A stretch of 64,000 nt of DNA from Betaproteobacteria bacterium (GCA_016234705.1 JACRAS010000104.1:19842-83841); one strand, 5' to 3'. Positions 30,035 to 38,666 are shown, counted from the stretch's first letter. Translations and numbers: made by a program. The notes: generated by a model not told the origin, from the letters alone.

Positions 30035-33000
30035 ATGCTCGGACGCATCATCGAATGGTCGGTCCGCAACGTCTTTCTCGTGCTCCTCGCCACGCTGTTC
30101 GTCATTGCGGCCGGTGTCTATTCGGTCCTGCGCACGCCGCTGGACGCGATTCCGGATCTCTCCGACGTCCAGGTGATCATCTACACCGAGTATCCGGGCC
30201 AGGCGCCGCAGGTGGTGGAGGACCAGATCACCTATCCTTTGAGCACCGCCATGCTGGCCGTGCCCAGGTCCAAGGTGGTGCGTGGCTTGTCGGTGTTCGG
30301 CGCCTCCTTCATCTACGTCATTTTCGAGGACGGCACCGACATCTACTGGGCGCGCACGCGGGTGCTGGAATACCTCAACTTCGCCTCTGGGCGCATGCCG
30401 CGCGGCGTGACTCCGACGCTGGGTCCGGACGCCACCGGCGTGGGCTGGGTGTACCAGTACGCGGTGCTCGCGGCCGACCGCTCGCTGGCGGAACTGCGCA
30501 GCATCCAGGACTGGTTCGTGCGCTACCAGCTCACCAAGGCCCAGGGCGTGGCCGAAGTGGCGAGCGTGGGCGGTTTCGTCAAGACCTACCAGGTCACGGT
30601 GGAGCCGCGCAAGCTGCAGGCCTACGGCATATCGTTGATGAAACTGTCGGAAGTGATCCGCGCCAGCAACCGCGACGTCGGCGGCCGGGTGATCGAAATG
30701 GCGGAGACCGAATTCGTGGTGCGCGGCCGCGGCTATCTGCGCGGCGCGTCCGACATCGAGAACCTGGTGGTGAAGGCCGACAAGGGCACGCCGGTGCTGA
30801 TCCGGGACATCGCGCGGGTGGAACTGGTGCCGGACGAACGCCGCGGTCTCGCTGAACTGAACGGCGAAGGCGAGGTGGTCGCGGGCATCGCCGTCGCGCG
30901 CTACGGCCAGAACGCGCTCGATGTCATCCACAATCTTAGAGCCAAGATCGAGGAAATCTCCTCGGGGCTGCCGCAAGGCGTGTCGCTGCAGACGGTCTAC
31001 GACCGCTCGGACCTGATCCATCGGGCCATCGACAATCTGAAACGCACGCTGATCGAGGAAAGCGCCATTGTGGCGCTGGTGTGCGTCGTATTCCTGATGC
31101 ATGCGCGCAGTGCGCTGGTCGCCATCGTCATGCTGCCCATCGGCGTGCTGATCGCGATGATTGCCATGCATATGATGGGACTCAACTCCAACATCATGAG
31201 CCTGGGCGGGATCGCCATCGCCATCGGCGCCATGGTCGATGCGGCCATTGTCATGATCGAGAACGCGCACAAGCATCTGGAGCGGGCGCCGCCGGACGCA
31301 CGGCGCGTGCAGATCATGATCGATGCCTGCCGCGAAGTCGGGCCGGCGCTGTTTTTCAGCCTGCTGATCATCACCGTGTCCTTCCTGCCGGTGTTCACGC
31401 TCGAAGCCCAGGAAGGCCGGATGTTTGCGCCGCTCGCCTACACCAAGACCTTTGCCATGGCGGGCGCCGCTCTGCTGTCGATTACCCTGGTGCCGGTGCT
31501 GATGCTGCTGTTCATCCGCGGCAAAATCATGGCGGAGAAGAAGAACCCGGTCAATCGCTTCCTCATCTGGATCTACCGCCCGGTCATCGCCTGGGTGATG
31601 CGCTGGAAGAAGCTCACCATCGTTGCCGCCGTGGTCGCATTGGGCGTTTCAGTGTATCCCGCCATGAAACTGGGTACCGAGTTCATGCCCGTCCTGAACG
31701 AAGGTTCGCTGCTGTTCATGCCGGCCACGCTGCCGTCATTGTCGATCACCAAGTCGGCGGAACTGCTGCAGACTCAGGACAAGATCCTCAAGGGCTTCCC
31801 CGAGGTCGAATCAGTGTTCGGCAAGGCGGGGCGCGCCGCCACGGCTACCGATCCGGCGCCTGTGGAAATGTTCGAGACGGTGATCAACTTAAAGCCGGAG
31901 AATCAATGGCGACCGGGCATGACGGTGGACAAGCTGATCGCCGAAATGGACCAGGCGGTGCAGATTCCCGGCGTATCGAACGCCTGGACCATGCCGATCA
32001 AGGCGCGCATCGACATGCTCGCGACCGGCATCCGCACCCCGATCGGCATCAAGGTGTTCGGCAAGAGCCTGACCGAGATCGAAAAGCTGGCGAAAGCGAT
32101 CGAAGCCGTGGTGAAAAACGTTCCCGGCACCACCAGCGCCTACGCCGAGCGCGTCACCGGCGGCTATTACCTCGACATCGACCCCGACCGCATGGCGCTG
32201 GCGCGCTACGGCCTGAGCGTGGGCGAGCTGCAGGACGCGATCGGCACCGCCCTCGGGGGCGAAATGGTGACGACGACGGTGGAGGGCCTGGAGCGCTACG
32301 GCGTGATCGTGCGCTATCCGCGCGAACTGCGGCAGGACCCGCAGGGCATCGCGAGCCAGGTGCTGGTGCCGATCATGGGGGGCGCGATGATTCCGCTGGG
32401 GCAGCTCGCGCGCGTGAGCCTGATGCAGGCGCCTCCCGCGATCCGCACCGAAAACGCGCTGCTGACCGCCTACATATTCGTCGATATCCGCGACCGCGAC
32501 ATCGGCGGCTATGTCAGCGACGCGCAAAAGGCGGTGCAGGAACAGGTGAAATTCCCGGCCGGCTACTACGCCACCTGGAGCGGCCAGTTCGAATACATGG
32601 AGCGGGCGAAGGCCAAGTTAGCGGTCGTCGTGCCGTTCACCCTGCTGATCATTTTCCTGCTGCTCTACCTCAATTTCAGGCGGCTCACCGAAACCGTCAT
32701 CGTGATGTTGTCGGTGCCCTTTTCCCTGGTGGGCGGGGTGTGGCTGATGTGGCTCCTAGACTACAACATGAGCGTGGCGGTGGCGGTGGGATTCATCGCG
32801 CTCGCCGGCGTGGCGGCGGAGACCGGCGTGGTCATGCTGATCTACCTCGATCATGCCTGGGAGACGATCAGGGCGCAGCGCGCGGCCGAAGGCGGCAAGC
32901 CGACCGTGGCGGATCTCTACGCGGCGATCATGGAGGGCGCGGTAGAGCGCGTGCGGCCGAAAATGATGACCGTGGTGGCGATCATGGCCGGCCTCCTGCC

Positions 33001-33193
33001 GATCATGTGGGGCAGCGGCACCGGCTCGGAAGTCATGCGCCGGATCGCGGCGCCGATGGTGGGCGGGATGATTTCATCCACCGTGCTGACGCTGATCGTG
33101 ATTCCGGCGATATACGGAATGGTGAAGGAATTCGCGGTGCGCCGGGAAAGAGCGAGGGCCGGCCTTGCAAGACCGATGGGAAGCGCTGGTTAG
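30035..33193 (+). CDS. cusA: Copper/silver RND pump CusA
   Basis: The 1052-residue inner membrane RND transporter matches CusA throughout. It opens LGRIIEWSVRNVFLVLL, has the helix 4 motif GGIAIAIGAMVDAAIVMIEN (nearly identical to E. coli CusA, with the proton-relay Asp), and the periplasmic Met segment RIDMLATGIRTPIGIKVFG. One base separates it from the cusB stop codon, so the genes are co-translated. It exports Cu+/Ag+ from periplasm and cytoplasm through CusC. Confidence 0.95.
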   Translation: MLGRIIEWSVRNVFLVLLATLFVIAAGVYSVLRTPLDAIPDLSDVQVIIYTEYPGQAPQVVEDQITYPLSTAMLAVPRSKVVRGLSVFGASFIYVIFEDGTDIYWARTRVLEYLNFASGRMPRGVTPTLGPDATGVGWVYQYAVLAADRSLAELRSIQDWFVRYQLTKAQGVAEVASVGGFVKTYQVTVEPRKLQAYGISLMKLSEVIRASNRDVGGRVIEMAETEFVVRGRGYLRGASDIENLVVKADKGTPVLIRDIARVELVPDERRGLAELNGEGEVVAGIAVARYGQNALDVIHNLRAKIEEISSGLPQGVSLQTVYDRSDLIHRAIDNLKRTLIEESAIVALVCVVFLMHARSALVAIVMLPIGVLIAMIAMHMMGLNSNIMSLGGIAIAIGAMVDAAIVMIENAHKHLERAPPDARRVQIMIDACREVGPALFFSLLIITVSFLPVFTLEAQEGRMFAPLAYTKTFAMAGAALLSITLVPVLMLLFIRGKIMAEKKNPVNRFLIWIYRPVIAWVMRWKKLTIVAAVVALGVSVYPAMKLGTEFMPVLNEGSLLFMPATLPSLSITKSAELLQTQDKILKGFPEVESVFGKAGRAATATDPAPVEMFETVINLKPENQWRPGMTVDKLIAEMDQAVQIPGVSNAWTMPIKARIDMLATGIRTPIGIKVFGKSLTEIEKLAKAIEAVVKNVPGTTSAYAERVTGGYYLDIDPDRMALARYGLSVGELQDAIGTALGGEMVTTTVEGLERYGVIVRYPRELRQDPQGIASQVLVPIMGGAMIPLGQLARVSLMQAPPAIRTENALLTAYIFVDIRDRDIGGYVSDAQKAVQEQVKFPAGYYATWSGQFEYMERAKAKLAVVVPFTLLIIFLLLYLNFRRLTETVIVMLSVPFSLVGGVWLMWLLDYNMSVAVAVGFIALAGVAAETGVVMLIYLDHAWETIRAQRAAEGGKPTVADLYAAIMEGAVERVRPKMMTVVAIMAGLLPIMWGSGTGSEVMRRIAAPMVGGMISSTVLTLIVIPAIYGMVKEFAVRRERARAGLARPMGSAG

Positions 33194-33213
33194 CAAGCTA
33201 GAGAGGGACGACC

Positions 33214-33546
33214 ATGGAACTCAGACTCGTTGTCGCGATCGTCCGGCCGCACGTATTGGAGCCGGTGGAGAAAACGCTTCAGGAAATGGGCGTGCGTGGC
33301 CTCACCGTAACCAGGGCAAAAGGCTTCGGCGCGCATGTAAACCTTTTCTCGCGTGACTGGCTGGTGGATCAGGTGAAAATCGAAATCTACGTGGAACAGG
33401 ACCGGGTCGAATCCATCGTCGCCGCCATCTTGGACACGGCCCACTCGGAGTCCCCGGGCGACGGCATCGTGGCGGTTCTTCCCGTGGAAAAAGTGTACAG
33501 CGTGCGCACCCGGGGTGAAGAGGCACCCAATCGCATCCGCAACTGA
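33214..33546 (+). CDS. PII-like protein of the metal-efflux-linked group (PII-NG)
   Basis: The 110-residue protein has the GlnB/PII fold signature. The N-terminus is MELRLVVAIVRPHVLEPVEK, the T-loop base reads VTRAKGFGAHVNLF, and the C-terminal signature is GDGIVAVLPVEKVYSVRT. The T-loop lacks the canonical Tyr51 uridylylation segment and is shorter, so it is not an ordinary nitrogen PII. A PII group adjacent to CusA/CzcA pumps (PII-NG) is known, and this fits. It lies 20 bases after cusA in the same operon. A role in sensing a nucleotide or metal to tune the pump is inference. Confidence 0.85.
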   Translation: MELRLVVAIVRPHVLEPVEKTLQEMGVRGLTVTRAKGFGAHVNLFSRDWLVDQVKIEIYVEQDRVESIVAAILDTAHSESPGDGIVAVLPVEKVYSVRTRGEEAPNRIRN

Positions 33547-33662
33547 ATACCGCGGCGGCGATGGGCGTAATGGTTTTATCGGCCGTTCCGGCCGTGATGG
33601 TGATTGCGGCGATCTACGCGCCGATTGGTTCTTATGACATTGCATTCTATCTGGAGAAAAAA

Positions 33663-33809
33663 ATGGCAGTGATGATGATTCTGATGATCGTGTTCCTGGT
33701 CGTTGGCGGTCCCGGTGGTCATATGGGTCATGGCGCGAGCAGTTCGCCGACCCAGGCCTCGCAGCCACATGAGCACGGCACGGCGAAGCCAGACCCGGAC
33801 AAACCCTGA
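33663..33809 (+). CDS. Small membrane protein after the cus operon
   Basis: A 48-residue frame begins at ATG 33663 with GGAG six bases upstream. It has one hydrophobic helix (MAVMMILMIVFLVVGGPGG) followed by a His/Gly/Pro-rich hydrophilic tail (HMGHGASSS, HEHGTAKPD). A longer in-frame start at 33561 (82 residues, two helices) is possible. Its composition resembles other small metal-region membrane proteins, but no family is recognised. Confidence 0.45.
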   Translation: MAVMMILMIVFLVVGGPGGHMGHGASSSPTQASQPHEHGTAKPDPDKP

Positions 33810-34024
33810 CGTGCCGCGCCCGGCCTCTTGGGAGGCCAGGCCTGGCGCGGCCCGCCACCCGCGCGCCCGGCTCGCCCTATCTTCGACGGATGCCTGAGCG
33901 GAGGCACCGGTGACGTCCTCGATTCAGCGGAAGGTGGCGGCGCGCCTCGTCCCGGCGTGGCCGATAGCGCGATAGAGAAATATTGATCAAACGCATGCGC
34001 CAGACGCGCAATCGCCAGTTTCAG

Positions 34025-34048
34025 AAAAACGGCCCCATGAAGGGGCCG
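34025..34048 (-). terminator. Rho-independent terminator of copK
   Basis: On the minus strand CGGCCCC-TTCAT-GGGGCCG forms a perfect 7-bp GC stem with a 5-base loop and is followed by TTTTT. It lies 40 bases beyond the copK stop codon. Confidence 0.85.
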
Positions 34049-34087
34049 CGAGGAAGGGCAATTGCCGCTGATCGATCAATAGCCCGA

Positions 34088-34369
34088 TCAGGGGGCAGGC
34101 TGGATCTTGTTAGGCAATCGGTCAACGCGCCCGGTCTCGTTTCCGACCATGACGATTTTCTTGCCGTCCTTGGTCTCCATGACATGACCCGGCGCCATGT
34201 AGACGGCGCGACCGAACCTGTCTTCCATGCCCATCTTGCCGTCGGCGAAAATGTGCACCGTCGAGCCATCCTTGAGTTCGACGGATTTTTCCGCCCGGTT
34301 TGCACCCACGGCAAAGGCGGACAGCGCGATCATGCTGCTTGCAGCGGCTACCAAAAGTTTCTTGAACAT
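34088..34369 (-). CDS. copK: CopK periplasmic copper-binding protein
   Basis: The 93-residue protein has a signal peptide (MFKKLLVAAASSMIALSAFA) and a mature part that matches CopK of Cupriavidus metallidurans closely. Visible shared elements are LKDGSTVHIFADGKMGME, then FGRAV, GHVMETKDGKKIVM and GNE. CopK binds Cu+ through methionines, several of which are conserved here, and Cu2+ cooperatively. AGGAG precedes ATG 34369. It is transcribed toward the cus operon and has its own terminator and an upstream metal-regulator box. CopK is typical of betaproteobacteria. Confidence 0.9.
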   Translation of the reverse strand: MFKKLLVAAASSMIALSAFAVGANRAEKSVELKDGSTVHIFADGKMGMEDRFGRAVYMAPGHVMETKDGKKIVMVGNETGRVDRLPNKIQPAP

Positions 34370-34485
34370 GATAATTACTCCTAAGTTGATTGACCATGAA
34401 ATGCTCCGTCATGGATTCGGCATGGTGTCCGGTTTGCTTCGTCCAACCATGCCCTCATCTTAGAAGCCGCGTCCCTACGGGAAGG

Positions 34486-34511
34486 TGACCGGGAAATTAC
34501 GTTGTTGACAG
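34486..34511 (-). promoter_or_regulatory. Metal response regulator box 4, upstream of copK
   Basis: Read on the minus strand, CTGTCAACAACGTAAT is followed by seven bases and TCA. It matches 14 of 16 positions of box 2 and keeps the exact N7-TCA spacing. It points at copK, 117-142 bases upstream of its start. Confidence 0.6.
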
Positions 34512-34668
34512 ACTTGCCAAGCAGCAGGGGATCCCGTCCCGACAGAAACACGAACACGACGCGGTGTGGGACTCGAGTGCCCGGATAACGTGCGCCGGGA
34601 GAATTCAATGCGGCCGCCTGACGGTTCGCCATGCCAGATGGCTCTACTAAGCGCTGCGGTGTTCTTCG

Positions 34669-36012
34669 CTATGGCGATGGAGGCGCCAGCGTCACCAGAT
34701 CCCTGAGCGTCAGATCGCGCACCTGCCCGTCGATCGCCAGGTTCACCCTTGCCAGAACCGATTCGATCTCATCCGGTACGGCAACTGCCTCCGGTCCCAG
34801 GTACTGCTCTTCGCCGGCCGCGCGCAGCGTATGCAGCAGGTCCCCGAGCGTGATGGTTCCGATGTCGCGGCTCGGCAGGTAGGCGGGCGGGTCGTCAGCG
34901 GTCCGCACTAGCAGGCCGTCCTGCTCGAGCGCGTCGAGCACCATCTGCAGCGCGAACGTAGGCACGCCGATGCGCTCCGTCAGCCTGGACGAGGTCCATG
35001 CCGGACCGCCGTCCCGATAGGTCTTGCCGACCAGATACATCAGCATCAGCGCGACGCGCTCGCGCATGCGGTTGCTCAGGCGGGGTTCGCCTTGCTGCAG
35101 TACCAGGTATTCCGGATGCTGGCTGTAGAATGCGATGCTTGCGCCGAGCAGCAGTATCAGCCAGTTGAGATAGAGCCAGATCAGAAACAGCAGGAAAATA
35201 GCGAAACTCGAATAGATCGCGGCGTACTGGGTCGATATCCGCGCGAATTCGGCGAAGGCCCAGCTCGCCGCCTGCCACAGCAGTCCCGCCGCGATTCCGC
35301 CGGTCAATGCCGCGCTCAGCCGCACCTTGGTGTTGGGGCCGAAGTAATAGGCGAAGACGAACACGCCGATCACAAAAAAAACGGAGATCGCCCGGCCCAA
35401 GGCATAGACCGTGCCGCCGACAGGCGCGAGCGCAAGCAAGGGCCGCAGCAGCGCCGTGGCCATGATGGTGGAAGTGATGCCGATCGCCGAAAATACCAGC
35501 ACCGGCCCGATCAGGAGCACGCTCAGGTAACCACTGAAACGCCGCGCGAAGCTGCGCAATTGCGCCACATGCCAGATGAAGTTGACCGACTCCTCGATTT
35601 TCCGCATCAGCGAGACCACCGTATAGACCAGTAAGGCCAAGCCGATCGAACCGAGCACTTTGACGTTGAGGTTTTCGATGAACTTGATGACCCACTTGCT
35701 CGCGTCCGCGCTTTTCTCGCCCAGCGGGGCGAGGAAGTTGAGCAGAATCGGATCGATCTGGTTGTATACCCCGAACGCCTTGAGCACCGAAAAGCTGAGC
35801 GCGAGCAGCGGCACCAGCGACAGCAGCGTGGTATAGACGAGGCCCGTGGCGCGCAAAGTCAACTGGCCATGGGCGAGGTCGCGCATCAGCACCAGCGCGA
35901 GCCGCGCTGGCGTGATCATGCCTGCCTTCCACGCCGGCATGGCGCCGAGCCGGCCGCCCCAGATCGCGTCGTGGACGGGGGACCTCGACCTGGCGCGCTT
36001 TTCAGTCACCAT
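34669..36012 (-). CDS. YihY/UPF0761 family inner membrane protein
   Basis: The 447-residue protein has the six-helix YihY/RbN-like membrane domain (RATGLVYTTLLSLVPLLALSF, YFGPNTKVRLS, IYSSFAIFLLFLIWLYLNW). A C-terminal soluble region of ~150 residues follows, with a winged-helix-like pattern (WTSSRLTERIGVPTFALQMVLDAL). The family was once called ribonuclease BN, but that assignment is not supported. AAAGGAG lies six bases before ATG 36012. It precedes no obvious operon partner except possibly rsmE upstream, 42 bases away. The function is unknown. Confidence 0.88.
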   Translation of the reverse strand: MVTEKRARSRSPVHDAIWGGRLGAMPAWKAGMITPARLALVLMRDLAHGQLTLRATGLVYTTLLSLVPLLALSFSVLKAFGVYNQIDPILLNFLAPLGEKSADASKWVIKFIENLNVKVLGSIGLALLVYTVVSLMRKIEESVNFIWHVAQLRSFARRFSGYLSVLLIGPVLVFSAIGITSTIMATALLRPLLALAPVGGTVYALGRAISVFFVIGVFVFAYYFGPNTKVRLSAALTGGIAAGLLWQAASWAFAEFARISTQYAAIYSSFAIFLLFLIWLYLNWLILLLGASIAFYSQHPEYLVLQQGEPRLSNRMRERVALMLMYLVGKTYRDGGPAWTSSRLTERIGVPTFALQMVLDALEQDGLLVRTADDPPAYLPSRDIGTITLGDLLHTLRAAGEEQYLGPEAVAVPDEIESVLARVNLAIDGQVRDLTLRDLVTLAPPSP

Positions 36013-36054
36013 TGCGTACTCCTTTCTGCCGAGCGCAGGGACGCGCGCCGCACG

Positions 36055-36804
36055 CTAGATATCCCCCCACAGGGCTTGCAGCACCGCCAGCGCCGCGACC
36101 GGCGCGGTTTCGGTGCGCAGAATGCGCGGCCCGAGGCTGACCGGCTCGAATCCGCTGGCTTCGGCAGCCTCGCATTCGGCTGGCGCGAGACCGCCCTCGG
36201 CGCCGACGAGCAGCACCACGCTGGCTGCGGGCGGCACCCGCTTCAAGGGTGTTGCCGCATCCGGCGACAGCAGCAGCCGCCGCTGGTTGCGCTCGACCGC
36301 CGCGAGATAAGCGTAGAACTTCTGTACCGGCGCGACTGCGGGCACGCGGTTGCGTCCGCATTGCTCGCAGGCGGCGATGACCACGTGCTGCCAGTGCTGT
36401 AGGCGCTTGTCGGCGCGCTCGCCGGCGAGCTTCACCACGCTGCGCTCGGTGACGAGCGGTTGAATCGCGCTGACGCCGAGTTCGGTGGCCTTTTGCAGGC
36501 TGTAGTCCATGCGCTCGCCGGCCGAGATGCCGAGCGCGAGCGTGATCTCGAGCGGTGACTCGCGCTCGGCCGCATGGAACTCGAGCAGGCGCACCCTGGC
36601 TTCGCGCTTGCTCACGGCGACGAGGCTGGCCCGATATTCCCCGCCGGCGCCGTTGAAGAGAGTGAGCGTGTCGCCCACCTGCAGGCGCAACACCTTCAGC
36701 GCATGGCGGGCGGCAGCTTCGGGCAGGACGATTTCCGCGCCCGGCGAGAGGGGCAAATCGCAGTACAGGCGCGTTGTGGTGGATCGCGGCAATGGGGGTT
36801 TCAT
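36055..36804 (-). CDS. rsmE: 16S rRNA (uracil(1498)-N(3))-methyltransferase RsmE
   Basis: This 249-residue SPOUT methyltransferase modifies U1498 of 16S rRNA. The N-terminal PUA-like domain includes HALKVLRLQVGDTLTLFNG. The knotted methyltransferase domain shows KATELGVSAIQPL, the ERSVVK motif, EQCGRN, a GAEGGL loop (usually GPEGG) and the C-terminal LGPRILRTETAPVAAL. The length is normal and the start has the usual short N-terminus. Confidence 0.93.
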   Translation of the reverse strand: MKPPLPRSTTTRLYCDLPLSPGAEIVLPEAAARHALKVLRLQVGDTLTLFNGAGGEYRASLVAVSKREARVRLLEFHAAERESPLEITLALGISAGERMDYSLQKATELGVSAIQPLVTERSVVKLAGERADKRLQHWQHVVIAACEQCGRNRVPAVAPVQKFYAYLAAVERNQRRLLLSPDAATPLKRVPPAASVVLLVGAEGGLAPAECEAAEASGFEPVSLGPRILRTETAPVAALAVLQALWGDI

Positions 36805-36965
36805 ATCAAAAGTCTATATTGGAACTGAGATAACGATCTGTCTGCGGACCATAACCTGCGAGGCTTAACATAAAAGTAATCTTATAGATTTACGCGCACT
36901 GGTCTAACGCCGACTGATTACGGCATCGAGCTGCGCGCGCACATCGCGGCCCGCTTCGTCCTTCT

Positions 36966-37277
36966 TCACTGCCGAACGTGCGAATCCATGTTTTCGCCCT
37001 TAGGATACATCAGGCTGAACCACTGACTGTGCTCAAGGTTGTCCTCGTAATGCTCGAACGCGGACTTGGTGTTGCAAGGCTGGTCGATGTAGATGCACTT
37101 CACCCGGCCGCGGTAGAAGGGCAGCAGCGCTTTCAGCGCTTCGAGGTTGTCGCCCTGGATCGGCAGATTCCCGGCGGCAGGATCGCCGTGACTCGACACC
37201 GGCTCCAGCAACCGGTACGGCACCGCGTCCGCCACGCGTATCGCCTGCTCGCGCTTGAGCCAGTCGAGCGTCGGCAT
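36966..37277 (-). pseudogene. Truncated type III DNA methyltransferase (Mod) fragment
   Basis: Only the first ~90 residues of a type III adenine methyltransferase remain: MPTLDWLKREQAIRV, then NLPIQGDNLEALKALLPFYRG and KSAFEHYEDNLEHSQWFSLMYP. The catalytic DPPY motif, expected as YIDPPYNT, reads YIDQPCNT. After SLMYP the frame diverges from the family and stops within 11 residues, at about one seventh of normal length. No target-recognition domain or Res partner is present. It is clearly non-functional. The minus-strand frame just beyond (36907-36981) could hold another relic. Confidence 0.8.
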
Positions 37278-37280
37278 GCG
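37236..37280 (-). repeat. 45-bp direct repeat, copy 1 (5' end of the Mod relic)
   Basis: This segment encodes the MPTLDWLKREQAIR start of the Mod relic. It recurs at 37935-37979 with a single mismatch and the same orientation. The two copies bracket the HepT/MntA pair exactly. Confidence 0.85.
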
Positions 37281-37616
37281 TCAGGCTTGGCCGAGGATGC
37301 GTTTGACTTCGCGATCCAATTCCGCGAGGTCGCGTTCAACGATGGCCCATACGGCATCGAGATTTACCTCGGAATAACCGTGGATCAGCCGGTCGCGCGT
37401 CCCGATGATTTTCCGCCAAGGTACGGCTTGTTCGTCGGACCTCAGCTCGCTGCTGAGATTGCGCGCCGCTTCGCCGATAATCTCGATCTGACGCACGACC
37501 GCGCTTTGGATCATGTCATCCTCCATGAATGCGGCGCGGCCCGCTGCGGTATAGCGGCGAATGCGCTCTATCGCTTCGGCAATATGCACGACATACAACT
37601 TGTCGCGCTCATTCAT
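37281..37616 (-). CDS. hepT: HepT-like RNase toxin (DUF86)
   Basis: This 111-residue HEPN-domain protein has the RX4-6H toxin motif visible as TRDRLIHGYSEV near residue 80. HepT toxins are RNases neutralised by the MntA nucleotidyltransferase, which adenylylates the Tyr of the RX4HXY motif; that Tyr (HGY) is present. The gene overlaps mntA by four bases (ATGA) and follows it in transcription, the usual order. The module sits inside a broken methyltransferase gene. Confidence 0.88.
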   Translation of the reverse strand: MNERDKLYVVHIAEAIERIRRYTAAGRAAFMEDDMIQSAVVRQIEIIGEAARNLSSELRSDEQAVPWRKIIGTRDRLIHGYSEVNLDAVWAIVERDLAELDREVKRILGQA

Positions 37617-37903
37617 AAGGTGCGCGCTTCTGAAAGGACGCGCTCCTTGAGCTCCGGATGCAATTCGGGCTCGGTGAGAAGATCGACTTTCATACCCAGC
37701 ACATCCTCAAAATCCTGTTGCATCCCCACAAGATCGAAAAGCGACGTCCCTTGCCGGATGTCCACCAGCAAGTCGATGTCGCTGCCTTCCCGGTCAATCC
37801 CCTTGGCCACCGAGCCGAACACGCGCAGATTGCTCGCACCGTGTCCCGCAGCGATGGCAAGCAGCTTTTCCCTATGGGTGGCGAGCGCTTCGGAGGGTTT
37901 CAT
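37613..37903 (-). CDS. mntA: MntA-like nucleotidyltransferase antitoxin
   Basis: The 96-residue minimal nucleotidyltransferase has the GSX10DXD catalytic motif (VFGSVAKGIDREGSDIDLLVD). It adenylylates and silences HepT. ATG 37903 gives the usual family start (MKPSEALATHREKLLAIA); the longer upstream frame is rejected. It is co-translated with hepT. The 5' half of the gene and ~35 bases upstream are duplicated as a relic near 40.1 kb. Confidence 0.88.
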   Translation of the reverse strand: MKPSEALATHREKLLAIAAGHGASNLRVFGSVAKGIDREGSDIDLLVDIRQGTSLFDLVGMQQDFEDVLGMKVDLLTEPELHPELKERVLSEARTL

Positions 37904-37934
37904 GGGCGGTATTCTCGCAGGTTTTGGCGGGACT

Positions 37935-37979
37935 GCGCATCGCCTGCTCGCGCTTGAGCCAGTCGAGCGTCGGCATGCG
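37935..37979 (-). repeat. 45-bp direct repeat, copy 2 (Mod 5' end)
   Basis: This is a second copy of the Mod start-codon region, 44/45 identical to 37236-37280 and in the same orientation, right upstream of mntA and right downstream of the VapC-like gene end. It cannot encode a protein here because the frame runs straight into mntA. Confidence 0.85.
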
Positions 37980-37982
37980 GCC

Positions 37983-38375
37983 TTAGGGTGCCGAAGCGGG
38001 CGGCTGCGCGCCAAGTCTGGCAGCGCGGCGCGCGAGCATTGTGTCGAAGGTAAGGAACTTCCTCGCCTTCCCGGACAATGCCAGATGGAGCGCGTCCGCG
38101 ACGTCCATGCCCGCGTCGACCCAGCCGAACGCGACGCGCACGGCTTCCGCATGCTGCTGCCGCACGTGCGGCAGTGCCAGTATCCCCCGCAGCGAAGCGA
38201 GGATTTCTTCGCGCGTCGTTTCCCTGGCTCTCAGCACCCAAGCGAGTTCGAGCAGTACAGTGATCGGAATAAACACATCCTCGTCGGCCTGGAGCACAGC
38301 GACTGCACGGCGGAATTGGGCCGGATCGTCCTTGAGCAGGAAGCGGGCCAGCAGGTTGGTGTCGACGCTTATCAC
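37983..38375 (-). CDS. vapC: VapC-like PIN-domain toxin
   Basis: This 130-residue PIN ribonuclease has acidic residues at MISVDTNLLARFL, LLELAWVL and the C-terminal DVADALHLAL and FLTFDTMLAR segments, as needed for the metal-dependent active site. The start overlaps the antitoxin stop by four bases. It is the second gene of a VapB-VapC type module. Confidence 0.88.
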   Translation of the reverse strand: MISVDTNLLARFLLKDDPAQFRRAVAVLQADEDVFIPITVLLELAWVLRARETTREEILASLRGILALPHVRQQHAEAVRVAFGWVDAGMDVADALHLALSGKARKFLTFDTMLARRAARLGAQPPASAP

Positions 38376-38656
38376 CGCCGCCGCCCGCGGCTCTTGCTGC
38401 GTTCATCGTCGGCCCGCACCGTTTCAAGGAGCGCAGCGGCTTCCTGCGCAGGCGTCATGCGTTTGGCACGATGAGCGAGCGAACCCGCCAGTCCCCGCAC
38501 CCGCTCGACGCGATCGGTCGGCTTGATCGTGACCTTGAAACCCTTGCCGGGATCCAGTTCCACGTTCAGTTGCGTGCCGCTGCGGATGTCCAGCGCTTCG
38601 CGGATCGGTTTGGGAATGATCATCTGCCCCTTACTCGAAGCCCTGATCGACTCCAT
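38372..38656 (-). CDS. vapB: AbrB-type antitoxin, VapB-like
   Basis: The 94-residue protein has an N-terminal AbrB/MazE swapped-hairpin DNA-binding domain (ASSKGQMIIPKPIREALDIR) and a C-terminal toxin-binding tail with basic residues. GGAGG precedes ATG 38656, and the N-terminus matches the family, so the frame extending to 38797 is rejected. It neutralises the PIN toxin encoded immediately after and probably represses its own promoter at the tandem repeat just upstream. Confidence 0.85.
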   Translation of the reverse strand: MESIRASSKGQMIIPKPIREALDIRSGTQLNVELDPGKGFKVTIKPTDRVERVRGLAGSLAHRAKRMTPAQEAAALLETVRADDERSKSRGRRR

Positions 38657-38666
38657 GATAACCTCC

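Noticed and set aside
31081..33201. 706-codon plus-strand frame inside cusA
   Set aside because: It is out of frame with cusA, which matches CusA over its full length; the alternative product is Arg/Gly/His-rich with no motifs.
34381..34632. 83-codon minus-strand frame upstream of copK
   Set aside because: No ribosome binding site or protein-like pattern; it overlaps the metal box and promoter region of copK.
36978..38474. 498-codon plus-strand frame across the toxin-antitoxin genes
   Set aside because: It runs antisense to the Mod relic, HepT, MntA and VapC, all of which have recognisable motifs.
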